From positions 5,394,001-5,458,000 of the forward strand of contig CM114272.1 in the NCBI GenBank assembly GCA_050084515.1: a stretch of 64,000 bases of DNA. The letters run 5' to 3'. The notes under the pieces were generated by a model that was not told the DNA's origin, ran no database searches, and saw only the letters and a program-made list of their open reading frames with translations. Each line of letters begins with the position of its first letter. Within the stretch, counting starts at the first letter, position 1. A program made the position numbers and the translations under genes. This DNA is from Blasia pusilla. Lineage: Eukaryota; Marchantiophyta; Marchantiopsida; Blasiales. Below, piece by piece: positions 10,317-20,904 of the stretch.

Positions 10317-12890
10317 TCAGAGGAAGGAGAGGAGAATCGGAACTAGATTTCCTATTCCTGTAATAAGGTGATATTCGCCGGGGGTGATACCAAGTCTGTG
10401 AGTAAGCCGTAGGTTTCTAAAACCAGTGGCGAGGTCACGGTGGCTTGTACTGTTGGCGCCTTTTTTGTCCTTGAGTTCTCTGCTATCCGTTATGACACCC
10501 ATTCTGGCCTTGGTCTTGGCGGACTTGAGCACAAACCTGGTCCTTGACATCCTGATGGAAGTACTTGGGATGACTTCGGTCAAAGGCTAGGTCGACATCT
10601 CCTTTGAGAATGGCCTTCGTGGCCCAGAAGGTGTCAATGCTTTCCTTCTTGGGGTCTTGGACTTTGAGCAAAGACAAAGCCCCTACCCTCATTCCGGTTG
10701 TCCCGACGGTTTGGGTCTTGGACCTCGTGGTGACAACAAGAGCTTTGTTTAGGAGTCCCTTGGGCCACTCCGAGGATTCTTTGAGAACCATTCTGTCGGA
10801 CTCCTCTTCCCTAATGGTAACTCGCCTTTCCTTGGGGGATGCTAACTCCTCCACTCGGACGAGTTGAACGTTTACTTCATTCTTGGACTCTACTTGTGCT
10901 GCTGGGGTGGTTACATACTTGACCAGCAACCGCGGAACCATGGGCTCCGGGCACTCCACTGCTGTGTGCCCGCCCTTCTTGCAATTCCCACATGAAGGAT
11001 TGAGTCCTACTAGCCTCTTGGGATTTGGGCAATTATTGGCCCAATGGTCAGCTGCCCCACAATTTTAACAAAAATTCCTTTTTGTTGGTGGCGTGAAGGC
11101 CGTAGAGCCCATAATCTGTCTGAAGGGTCTCTGTTCCTATATTCTGGAGGCACATATCTTGGGATCTAGCTTCATCCGAGATTAGGGGTTGGCATGGCTT
11201 GAATTGCATAACAACCTTCCCATTTTTCGGCTTCATACCACCCTTCTTCCATTGTTGGGTCTTCCTGGATCCAACATAGATCTCTCTAAAGGTGACACTT
11301 TTGGGCAGTATACCCTTGGGTTCCGCAAGCACTACACCATACGTTTGGCCTCATCAGACCTGGTCTCTTCTGGGGTCCTTCTGGGCCTCTAGATATACTT
11401 TCAACTCTCCCATTTGTCTACTTTACTTAACTCTTTAATGGCAGGCTTGCCTGCCTTCCTCGCGGCCTCTCGTACTGGACTTACAGACTTTTGGGGGACA
11501 TACTTTGCAGGCCTGGTTTTCTGCCCCTGCTTGGGAGAGCGGTGGCATGTGCTTTTTCTCTTCCTCTTGGATTTCGGATCTTCTCCGGAGTCTGAAGACA
11601 CCGTGGTGTTGTCGACAGAGGCTTTGGTGTCCGTAGAGGACGCTTCGTCCTCGGAGGAAGAACTAGTGTGCAAAGAGCCTCCCCATTGGTGATGCCGTCT
11701 TCGCATTTTTCGGGACTTCTCGAAGGCTTCCTACGCCTCTGCTCATGCAATGACAGCATCCAGGGAATCTTGTTGGCGCCGGCGGCAGTATCGGTCCATT
11801 TCCTTGGATGGTTCCGACACAAACCAATCTACCAACTACGAGGTAGTTGTGTGATCGAGTTTGTTTACTAGGCTTCGGAACCTTTGGGTGTATTCCCTAA
11901 AGTTTCCTTCTTCCTACGTTTTAGATCACAAAGCTTTGTCAAAAGCCTGTCCTTGAACTCCAAGTCCTGGAACTCATGAAGAAAGGCCTCCTGTCTCCTC
12001 TTCCAAGTTTTAGTGACTTCCGCTCCCACGCCCTCGTACAATTGGCTTGCTCGCTTCTTTAGTAGGCCGGGGAATACTCGTAGCAAATCTTCCTCTGAGC
12101 TATCCCCACTAGCTTTAGCTACATGGGTAAACTCGAGCACAAAATTTTCAACCTCATCTCTTCATCCTCCGGAAAATGTGGGATATCTTAGCAGTGTCTT
12201 CCTAGTATAAGCCATTGGGGGACTTCGGACTTGATGTTCGGGAAGGAGGATGTAGAGGTTCAGATCTGGTCGGTTTGGCCAACCCTTCTTCCCCCAAGTC
12301 CCCAAAGGGATTCTAGGTTGACTCCTCGTTCGACTGCGAAGTGGCAAGAGACGTGTTGAGGAGCGCACTCCTGTCCCTCTTCTTGCTCTTCAACTTGGTT
12401 CGAGGACAAAGACTGGGAGATACACCCGACGGTCTCCAAGACAGATGATCTTCTTGTTGCTTGTTGCACCAATCAGCTCACTGATCTCGAGCGGATGGTC
12501 GGGAGGCTTCCATGAGTCCCTCTTGGGATTTGTGAGCTTGGTTGCACACCCAAGACTACCACAGGGTATTGATCCATGGAGAGAAAGTTGGATCTTCCTA
12601 ATTCCTATGGGTGTGTGGATGTGCACTCAATCTACCTGCCAGGTTTTCCTCCCATAAACAGAAGTACCAGGTCATCACCAAGTACAACTGATGCTCATGG
12701 GCAAAGCACCGTTTGGCGATGGGTTCCTTGATGATACTAATTAACTTTTCTATCTTCTCTAATAGTAATGCAGCAAAAAGATTACTATCTTCTTCCCTCC
12801 AGTGTCTAAGGGGGATATCTAGGGATGCTCTTTGGTGAGAACTAAATGGTTGGGTCTCCTAGGCCTCGTCGCCCTTTCCCTTTTCAATTA
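10317..12890 (-). pseudogene. Gypsy Gag of element A, decayed
   Basis: In order on the minus strand: an N-terminal helix-rich segment (EKIEKLISIIKEP), a capsid-type stretch (FLHEFQDLEFKDRLLTKL near 11920-11985), a Ser- and Lys/Arg-rich linker (HTSSSSEDEASS then KSKRKRKST at 11401-11706), two CCHC knuckles, and a C-terminal stretch ending in ALVVTTRSKTQTVG and beyond. Several frameshifts and stops break it. The linker is almost identical to that of element B (KSKRKRKST again). Function would be RNA packaging and particle assembly. Confidence 0.8.
10951..11070 (-). other. Double CCHC zinc knuckle in Gag A
   Basis: Two C-X2-C-X4-H-X4-C knuckles: first at 11029-11070 (C-stop-N-C-G-A-A-D-H-W-A-N-N-C, where TAA fits an original CAA), second at 10951-10992 (C-G-N-C-K-K-G-G-H-T-A-V-E-C). 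This is the nucleocapsid part of Gag. Confidence 0.85.
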
Positions 12891-12897
12891 ATCTAAT

Positions 12898-12917
12898 GAT
12901 CCTTGACAAGGGCGCCA
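12898..12917 (-). promoter_or_regulatory. Candidate primer-binding site of element A
   Basis: On the minus strand TGGCGCC starts at 12917, 16 bases inside the LTR end. Element B has the same TGGCGCC at the equivalent place near 22517. Minus-strand priming by a tRNA would start here. The tRNA was not identified. Confidence 0.5.
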
Positions 12918-12933
12918 AGAATTTGTAGCTATG

Positions 12934-14684
12934 TGTAATGTAGAAGAAGTATAAGAATTGATCTTTTTAAGGTAATTTAATGAGTTTGATCCCCAAGAGA
13001 ATCACGATTATGTGAAAAGAGAGTGTAAGTTTATCGTTATCTTGCAAGAGTTGTACTTAAGTGTGTACAATTTGGATTCAATCACTTATCATTGTATTCT
13101 TCTCTCCATTAGTACAAAGATTTCTTTCCTCGATTCTCTCTAGTGGAATTGAATTCACGTTCAGGTAGATCTTCACTCAACACCAAAGAACCTCATAGAG
13201 ATTTCAACAAGATGATGGCTTCTCCTACTTTCGGAACTCAATCCGTCTGGGCAAGCTACTCCCTGTCAAACAGATTTCTTACAACTTGTTGTTGATTATT
13301 CTAGTGGTGAAAGTGCTCTCGTGATCCACTCCTCACTCTACAGACCCAATAAGAATTCTCAAACATATGCATCACCCATCACAATGAAGAAATGAGTTCT
13401 TTACTACTCCATCAAGAATGAGAAAGCTTTAAAGTGTATACAAGCTTGAGAGGGTCCTACTCCCTTGCTCGAACCATTCCTACAGCATAAGCACTTGGTA
13501 AAAGAATGATGCTGATAGTTACTTTCATGCTTCTTAAATATCCTCCGAGGGAGTAGTAAGGCCAAAGATCTGAAGCGTCTCTTATGAATCCTATTGAGAG
13601 TTTGTAACTACCTTGATCTACCACTCTCTTATCTTTTCCTATGATTGCTATGAATCCGCTAGGCATAATTGTCCTAACTTCCTATCTGGTCCAAAAAGTC
13701 ACGCCTCTTCCTAGCCTAACTATTCTAACGGTGTGCGCTTGAAATCACGACTAGTCTTATCTTCGCTGTGAAGTCAGACCCTCTTCGTCTGAGGACGAAG
13801 CGATACATTCTTCGCTCTTGTTCCAAGTGCTTTGTTCTTTGTGCTTTGTTGAAGAGCAAAGTACTCCTTCCTCCTCTTCTTCTGGTCCAAGATCCTGGCA
13901 GCCAATAAGAGCGCACCATTAGAACTAGAGCAAAGGGAAATCGTCTCGACATCAGAGCGGGCCACATTCATTCAGGGTGTCTTGTCTACAGCTACAAAGT
14001 ATACTACGAGCAAGATGCAGCGGTATATTGCATGTTGATAGCTACTTTCATGCTTCTTAAATATCCTCTAAGGCTGTAGTAGTCCCAAAGATCTGAAGCG
14101 TTTCTTATGAATCTAGTACCTATTGAGAGTTTGTAACTACCTTGATCTACAGTTCTCTTATCTTTTCCTATGATCGCTATGAATCCGCTGGTTGTAATTG
14201 TCCTAACTTCCTATCTGGTCCAAAAATTCACGCCTCTTCCTAACCTAACTATTCTAACTGAGCGCCGCTTGAAATCATCACCAATCTTAGCTTTGCTGCG
14301 AAGTATGAACCTCTTCCTCTTGGTCTGAGGACGAAGCGCTGCATCCTTCTAGCTTGTTCCAAGTGCTTTGGTCTTCGTGCTTTGCTGAAGAGCAAAGTAC
14401 TTCTTCCTCTTCTTCTTCATCATGCTTTGTTGACTGTGCTAAGCTTTGCTCTTGGTCTTTTTACTTTGTTATCTCATTTCCCTCTCCTCCAAGGCAAGTC
14501 CTTGATTTTCCACCTCTCTGCCTTGTCCAAGGAGCTTCGTGATCCACTTAAATACTACTCATTCTTCCAAAACACAAAAATAATATCTAAAACAATCCTG
14601 TATATACAAGCTTTACTTCATAGAGTCTTCATTCCTTAAATTAAAAGGTATAAATCTCCAAAATTACAAAATTTTGGTATCACA
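12934..14684 (-). repeat. Long terminal repeat of element A (1751 bp, internally duplicated)
   Basis: On the minus strand the LTR starts TGTGATACC at 14684 and ends CATTACA at 12934. It matches the solo LTR at 15617-16862 in inverted orientation along its whole length, but is ~505 bp longer because 13511-13880 is duplicated at 14034-14400. It contains many GCTTCGT / ACGAAGC-like motifs. TG and CA ends are typical of LTRs. Confidence 0.85.
13511..14400. repeat. 523-bp-offset tandem duplication inside the LTR
   Basis: GCTGATAGTTACTTTCATGC at 13511 returns as GTTGATAGCTACTTTCATGC at 14034, and similarity continues for about 370 bp. This explains the extra length of LTR A over the solo LTR. Confidence 0.8.
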
Positions 14685-14686
14685 TA

Positions 14687-14697
14687 CCTCCTCCCTC
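14687..14697 (-). promoter_or_regulatory. Polypurine tract next to the LTR
   Basis: On the minus strand GAGGGAGGAGG lies two bases before the TGTGATACC start of the LTR at 14684. This is where plus-strand synthesis begins in LTR retroelements, and it marks the LTR as the 3' LTR of a minus-strand element whose internal region lies at higher coordinates. Confidence 0.6.
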
Positions 14698-15616
14698 AAA
14701 TGTGAGCCGGCCCGAAGAACACTTTGTGGTGCGACATCTAAATCCATAAATGTGCCTTCTAAGCTATCAAACTCATTGCAGGAGGAAAACGGCCATGAAT
14801 AGTTGAAGGTTTGTTGATGATATTCGGCGTGTAATTCCTCATTTTCTCTTGCCACTTAATAACGACCAATGAAGTCCTAAGCACTTCATTCTGGACTAAG
14901 ACATCCGAGGGTGTAAATGAACAAACACTAGCGTTTCCAGTGTTTGTTGACATAGGCGATTTCTTCGATCATCTGTTAGTTCGAAGTTCTTCCGTGCTTC
15001 CTTGACAATCTCCTTGACATCTTCAGGGTCTAGCTGCACCTCATTAAGAAGCTGTTGTTCAGCTTCAAAGACTGAGATCCTCTTTGTGGACTTTGACCAT
15101 TGTGCTACTAAGTCCGTGTTAGTTTCTTGTTGATCTTGAATTAACTTAGACATCTGGGCATTCTGTGTCGCTACTTTCTTGAATTCCTTTTGGAGAAGAG
15201 CCACTTGGTGTTGATATTGTCGAATCAACTGCAAAGCTTCCCTGACTTGGGACACTAACTGATCCGCCCAAGACTCCATATTGATTGCCAAACTCTCCCA
15301 TTGGCATGCATTCCGTGATTCATACTGGGCTTGTACCAACTCGGTCTGAATTTTTTGAAGCGTTTCTTTAGTGTCTTCAAATTCTTGATTGCGAAGCTCA
15401 AGCTATTGCTGTGCCACTCTTCGTTCTCTAACGAAGCTTGTGCCCTACAATTCATATCATCGAGGGCTTGTAAATAATGGTCCACTTCTGCTTCGTCGTC
15501 CATATGTAAAACCTGCTATAGCTGGTTCATGACAGGAACGGCCAAATTAAAAAACCAGATGCGTTGCTTTCCGTGTCATGTGACGAAGAGTAGGGGGCTC
15601 ATCGCTAGTGCCGAGT

Positions 15617-16862
15617 TGTGATACCCACAATTTTGTACTTTTGAAGAAATACATCTTTTTATTCAACGAAGACTTGTATATACATTATATTTTGATTATT
15701 ATATATTATTATGGGAAGGAATGAGTAAGATTAAAGTGAATCACGAAGCTCCAAGGAGAAGGCAGAGAGATAGAAAATCAAGGATTTGCCTAAGAGGAGA
15801 GGAGAATAAAATAACGAAGTCTCAAGACCCAGCAAGAAGCTTCGGAACAACAACGAAGCTCTGTCTACGAAGTGGTTTGCTCTATAACGAAGCATAACGA
15901 AGCATGAAGAAGAAGAGAAAGAAGTACTTTGTTCTTGAACGAAGCTCGAAGAACGAAGCACCTGGAACAAGAACAAAGAATGGAGCGCTTCGTCTTCAGA
16001 TCAGGAGAAAGAGCTTTGTCCTCAAGCGAAGCGAAAGAGGTCCAGACTTAGCAGCAAAGCGAAGCTAAGATTCACAGTGATTTCAAGCGACACATAGTTA
16101 GAACAGTTAGAATAGGAAAAGACGTAACCCTTTGTATCAAATTGGTAGTTATGACAGTTTTGTTCTGCAGATTCATAGGGGTCATAGGAAAAGCAAAGAG
16201 CACCATAGATCTAGGTAGTTACAAATGTTGAAGAGCCACCGGCTTCATAAAAAATGCTTTGAATCTTTGGATCACTCCTCCTTCAAAACTATTTAAGAAG
16301 CATAGAAGTAGCTATCACTATCATTCTCTTACGATGTCCTCATGCTGTAGGAATGGTCCGAGCAAGGGAGTAGTACCCTCTTGAGCTTGTATACACTTTG
16401 AAGCTTTCTCATTTTTTATGGAGTAGTAAAGCAATCATTCATTCATTCTGATGTGCGATGCTTATGTCTGAGTATTCTTACTGGGTCTGTAGCGTGAAGA
16501 GTGAATTAGGCGAACTAAAGTTATAGGAAATCTGTTTGACAGAGAGAAGCCTGCCGAGACGGATTGAGTTCTGAGAGTAGGAGAAGCAAGGTTTCATGTT
16601 GAGGTCTCTGTGAGGTTTCTTGAAAGCGAGACGAAATCTACCTGAGCATGTTGTCAACTCCACTAGAGAGAATTGAGAAAAGAAACTTTGGTACTAAGAA
16701 AGATCCAAAGATATTGATAAGACATTGAAAATAAATCATACCCATTTAAATACAACTATTACAACAGAATTGTAATTTCGAACTCTCTTTCCATCAAACA
16801 ATGATTCTCTTGGGGATCGAACTTATTAAACGACTGTAAAATAGAAACTCTTGTACATTACA
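15617..16862 (+). mobile_element. Solo LTR with CGAGT target-site duplication
   Basis: The 1246-bp sequence starts TGTGATACCC and ends CATTACA, is flanked by CGAGT on both sides (15612-15616 and 16863-16867), and has no internal region. It is the same family as LTR A but inverted relative to it. A solo LTR forms by recombination between the two LTRs of a full element. The 5-bp duplication is the usual Ty3/gypsy integration scar. It is inserted in a minus-strand coiled-coil frame. Confidence 0.9.
15740..16065. repeat. ACGAAGC-motif-rich part of the LTR
   Basis: ACGAAGC, GCGAAGC or their reverse complements (GCTTCG) occur more than ten times in ~330 bp, for example as AACGAAGCATAACGAAGCAT near 15897-15905. 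Spacing is irregular, so it is a motif cluster and not a simple tandem array. Being inside an LTR it may belong to the promoter/enhancer. Confidence 0.65.
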
Positions 16863-18261
16863 CGAGTGTCTCCACGGGATCCTCTTGGGGCGCCGAGTCC
16901 GTGTCTGAAGGTGTCTCAAAGTTTACCCTTCCACGCTTTGGTCTTGGCAGTTCGGTTTGTTCCTCGTCTTTTCTTGAAGCCGAAGTATGTGGATGTCGCC
17001 TTTGAACTGCTTCGCGAGTCGGCGTGACTTTGGGACTTCTTGAAGGTAAAGTTTTGCCCGTCTTCGGTAAGCATACTGGAGTCACTTGCATCCAATCCAG
17101 CGCCTCATCGGCTGTCAGTTCCTGCTTACAAATGTAAAAGTGGATTAAAAAAGGTGACACAAAAGACTTCATGCTCGGATGAAGCGCTTCGATGATTGCG
17201 CGTACGTGTCAATCCAAGAATGTAGCAAAGTCAACACTTGGTGCTTCGGGGTCTAGATATTGATTCCAGAGTACGTAGCATATCTTTACAAGCTTATTAG
17301 TCAAGTATTAAGGGCGAGCAGGATAAAACAAGATCATCAAATGCTTGCAGAACTATCCAAACAAGGATGGGAACAACGAGGTAGCCTTGTAGCCATTTCT
17401 ACCAAAGAAATGCAACGTCACACAACCGAGTGCCATCAAATCTTTGTCCTTCATCATCAAATCTTCGTCCACCAAATACTCAGGAACGGTAGGAAGTATT
17501 GAAGATTGAGTTATAATCAAGCTCATGAGACACCTAAACTGCTACATTTTGCACTCACACGAAGTAGGGAAGCTTAATCTTGGTTAGTCAGTTAAGCACG
17601 ATTATCTTAACTAAGGTTAGTTAATCACAGTTAGGCTAAATCGAGATTATGGTTAAGGATAGGGTTAGGGTTGCTTGTACATATGCTATATAATTGAGAA
17701 GAGGACCAGCCTCCACTCATTCTCTCATTGAAAATTTCGTTCTCCATGGCGGTGTGTGTGAGTGAGAGCCGTTTTCCACCAATTATGCTTGTTTAGCAGT
17801 TTTCTATATGATATCAAAGCGGGAGGAGAACATCACTTGAAATTCTTGGTGTTTGAAGAGAGAAGAGAGGCAAGAGAAGGAACAATTTCAGTTTGGGAGA
17901 AGGAAATTTTATTCAGAGCTCAGTGGGTGCAGATTTCAAGTGGAGCTTTGATGGTGATAAAAATTTGGAGGCATTTTTTAGGGCTTCTCGATCGATTCAG
18001 CCGTGAGGGTCTGAAACACATCCAAAATCGCTTAATTTTGACACTCTGAGCTCCTGCGGAAGTAATTTCAGTGTAAGAAAGTGCAACTAGTGAAGAGAAG
18101 TTGTGCAATTTGCTCTCTACAGGCCAATTTCGACTAGTTCTTTCATACAGTTCATCAATTTTGGCAAATTTCAGGTCGATTTCTATGTAGGAGTGATCTA
18201 TGCTTCAATTGGAGCAGTAGAAAGCCTAAAATTACATTTTTTGTGAGTGAAATCGTTTATC

Positions 18262-18861
18262 ATGGAGTATTCCTCAGTAGTAATCACACGCGAGAAGCTA
18301 GACAAGCAGAATTACAATGTCTCGAAGTTTCGCATGAAACAATTTCTCATGGGTCAAGAACTATGGGAGCTTGTCAGAGGTGATGGGGCCAAGCTAGAAG
18401 GTGACTCAACAGACTTGAATGTTCGCGCTTGGAACAAATGCGCAAGACAAGTAATCCACTACATTTCAATAACGATTAGTTCGCCAATGATAGGTCACAT
18501 CCAAGATGTTGATATTCCAAAGGAGGCGTGGGATGCATTGGAAAAGTTGTTCCAGACATCTACAAAGGCCAGAAAGCTTCAATTGAAACAACAATTGAAG
18601 GAAGTGAGAAAAGGATCGCAAAGCATCAATGATTATATTTTGAGTATCAAACATATTGTTGATCAATTGAATAGCATTGGAGTGACAGTAGAAGATGATG
18701 ATCTGATCTTATTCACTCTTCAAGGCCTTCCAAAGGATTACAAGTCCTTTGAGACCTCTATCTTTGTGAGAGAGAAGTATCCAACCTTTCAAGAGTTAGT
18801 TCCTCTGTTGATTAGTGAAGAGATGCACCTAGTAGGTAGCGGTAGCTCATCTAGTCTGTAA
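18262..18861 (+). pseudogene. Copia Gag
   Basis: About 199 residues from the ATG at 18262 (MEYSSVVITREKLDKQNY). It matches copia-type Gag (UBN2 family): REKLDKQNYNVSKFRMKQFL, then EAWDALEKLFQTSTKARK, LKQQLKEVRKGSQSINDYI and DDDLILFTLQGLPKDYKSFE. The stop at 18859 cuts off the Gly/Arg-rich linker and knuckle, which continue in another frame. The intact part shows no other break, so this copy is younger than its gypsy neighbours. It would form the virus-like particle. Confidence 0.9.
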
Positions 18862-19071
18862 TAGAGTGCGCTATTTGCAGGTTATGGATCAAACAGAGGC
18901 AGGGGTCGGGGCACAAACTTCCGTGGTTGTGATGGATATCAAGCATATGGAGGGAGAGGCACTCAATATAACGTCACTCAATCAACTACGAACCAGTACC
19001 ATACACAATCACATGGTGGTGATGGTGGAAACCGTTGGGGTCGAGGTCTGCAGTAGAGGGTCCCTGGATCT

Positions 19072-19113
19072 TGCAATTACTGTGGGATAAAGGATCACTA
19101 TGCAAAGTTTTAT
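19072..19113 (+). other. Copia Gag zinc knuckle, last Cys lost
   Basis: Reads C-N-Y-C-G-I-K-D-H-Y-A-K-F-Y: C-X2-C-X4-H with the final cysteine replaced by tyrosine. It sits after the Gly/Arg-rich linker, as in intact copia Gag. Confidence 0.7.
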
Positions 19114-19276
19114 TCAAGAAGAAGGCAGATATGAGAATAAGAGCCTTACAGCAACAAAACTATATGGAGCAACAACACCAAGAGTAGTACAAAGAACAAC
19201 AACATTCACAAACAGAGCATCTCTTGGTCATGACTCATCATATGGGAGCAATGATCAAGAAAGACTCGACAGTAGA

Positions 19277-20010
19277 TTGATACATTGACTCCGATCCATC
19301 AAAACACATGACCTCACAAGCAAAATGGTTCAGTAGTTTGGAGCCGGTGAAAGATCCTACAATTATGCTCACAGGAGATGACACTCAACATCATATCAAG
19401 TTTACCGGTAAAGTTCCAATAGCATCAGATGGTCTTTCTGCTCTTGGAAATGTTCTCTATGTTCCTACCATTGCAAGAAATCTGATCTTTATAAGACAGA
19501 TAGTAGAACAGGGTTATCAAGTGAAGTTTAACGCAGATGGTTGTTTCATTAAAACAATGGATGACCAGACTACGATAGCCAAAGGAACTAGATCCGACAG
19601 AATGTTCAAATTAGATGTTTCTATGCTAGAGATTCAAACAGCAATGTATGATCAAATCAGCCAACAAGTCACAGATCTAAATGTGTGGCATAAAAGAATT
19701 GGGCATATGAATCTTCAAATATTACAGAGTCTTTCATCATCTAATATAGTAATAGGACTCCCTAAATTAGCGAGTCCTGCTACGTTAGAGGTATGTTCTG
19801 CTTGCCAATTTGGAAAACAAGCTAGATTTCCTTTTCCAAAGCAAGGTAGAAGAGCATCCAAGATATTGGAGTTGATCCACAGTGATGTGTGGACAACATC
19901 ACAATAGAGCCTTAGTGGTTTCCAGTTCTTTGTTTCATTTATTGATGACTTCTCTAGGTATATATGTATGGGTATACTTTTTGAAAGCCAAGTCAGTGTT
20001 CCAAACGGTT
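19277..20010 (+). pseudogene. Copia protease / pre-integrase / integrase start
   Basis: The protease site reads IDSDPSKHMTSQ where copia has DSGA, so the catalytic motif is damaged. Then NVLYVPTIARNLIF (protease C-terminal part), NVWHKRIGHMNLQILQSLSS and CSACQFGKQARFPFP (the HHCC integrase zinc site) and ILELIHSDVW with FFVSFIDDFSRY (integrase core, first catalytic Asp). A TAG at 19905 follows HSDVWTTSQ. A frameshift near 19960 separates the last segment (VWVYFLKAKS), after which the element ends. Confidence 0.85.
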
Positions 20011-20039
20011 TCTTGGTTGGGGCGGTGCGATTGTTACTA

Positions 20040-20890
20040 CCCTGCCCCAACGGTTAGAGTCTGCCTCTTCGCGCTTCCCATAAGGCCGAAGTACCTCTTT
20101 GCACTTAGTTTCCCGTGACAACGAAAAGCGCTTTGCACCGAAGTGCCCCCCCTTCCTCAACTTTTAGTCAGGGTAGGGTTACGCCTGATGATATCGCCGA
20201 ACATGCATGCCATTGACACAAGCTGGTAGGGCTTCTCCGTTTAAGGTTTCCAGCTGCATTGATCCATTATCATATATTGCTTATATATGGCAGGGTCCTA
20301 TCTAGTTTAATTTTAACTTCCCGGGGAACTTCAATTGGCGGTTATCATACAGCAACACTAGGTTCCCGATGCTTATAGATTGTGGGCGTAGATGTCGGTC
20401 GTATCCTTGTTTCCGTTCATCTTGTACGAGTTTGGTGTGGCTTAGAGCTAAGACCCCTGCTTCCTCCAATGCTACTAAGATCTCATCCCTCCCTTGGAGA
20501 ACCCCTACGGCGTCCTCCATTCTATTCTCCTCCAACATGCGATAAGTGGGCAGAGCCCATTCAATAGGGGTCAAGGGTTGAACTCCATAAGTAAGGTAGA
20601 ACGGGATATACTTGATGGTAACCTTCTCTGCTGTCCGTTAGGCCTTCAACGATGGTGAGATTTTCACGTCCCAATCATAAGAATATGTAACTGTCAAGCG
20701 ATTCAATATCCTGAAGATAAGTCCTTTAGATTTTTCTGTTAACCCATTGGCTTTAGGGTTGTACGGTGTGGTCTTCCGATGCTTGATTAAAAAGTGGGAA
20801 GTTAGCAACTCAATAGTCTTGTGTAGGAAGTGAGTGCCACGATCACTTACCAACTCCAACGGGCAGCCATACTGAGTGATAATCCTTTCA
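20040..20890 (-). pseudogene. Gypsy integrase fragment (element B)
   Basis: Core segment MELVSDRGTHF (second catalytic Asp) and TTPYNPKANGLTEKSKG (catalytic Glu) at 20638-20859, then the C-terminal part with QDERKQGYDRHL and LKFPGKLKLN, a GPY/F-like IGPCHI, and YDNGSMQLETLNGEALPA. Stops and a frameshift break it. It lacks the zinc-binding N-terminus and the first catalytic Asp. Confidence 0.85.
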
Positions 20891-20904
20891 TATAAGAATA
20901 TGGC

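Larger units (their letters stand above)
10300..14684 (-). mobile_element. Ty3/gypsy element A, 5' part
   Basis: Read on the minus strand: LTR (14684 to 12934), primer-binding-site candidate just inside it, then Gag down to about 10300. No protease, RT or integrase of this copy is present, so it is truncated within or after Gag. The Gag region is closely related to element B at 20.9-22.5 kb. The LTR may be shared with a second element upstream, because a polypurine tract directly precedes it. Confidence 0.75.
14896..17570 (-). pseudogene. Coiled-coil reading frame interrupted by a solo LTR
   Basis: A minus-strand frame runs from about 17570 to 16870 (LTADEALDWMQ, then a basic Arg/Lys stretch PKRGRVNFETPSDTDS) and continues after the inserted LTR from 15611 to 14896. 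The second part is a long helical, Gln-rich coiled coil (VALLQKEFKKVATQNAQMSK; DPEDVKEIVKEARKNFE). Stops (for example the one before 17200) fit C-to-T changes of Gln and Arg codons, and a frameshift is present near 15340-15400. It ends ~200 bp before a polypurine tract and LTR, so I infer an extra open reading frame between integrase and 3' LTR of a gypsy element. I do not recognise the family; a host gene remnant is the alternative. Confidence 0.5.
17575..20010 (+). mobile_element. Ty1/copia element, 3'-truncated
   Basis: In order: presumed 5' LTR (about 17575-17807, with a TATA-like CTATATAAT near 17686), a primer-binding-site-like TGATATCAAAGC at 17809-17820 (10 of 12 bases of the usual initiator-Met site), Gag, a knuckle, protease remnant and the start of integrase. 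It stops abruptly near 20010 where a minus-strand gypsy integrase begins. No RT, RNase H or 3' LTR is present. Confidence 0.8.

Noticed and set aside
17655-17675. Telomere-like AGGGTTAGGG
   Set aside because: Only one and a half units inside the presumed copia LTR; no array.
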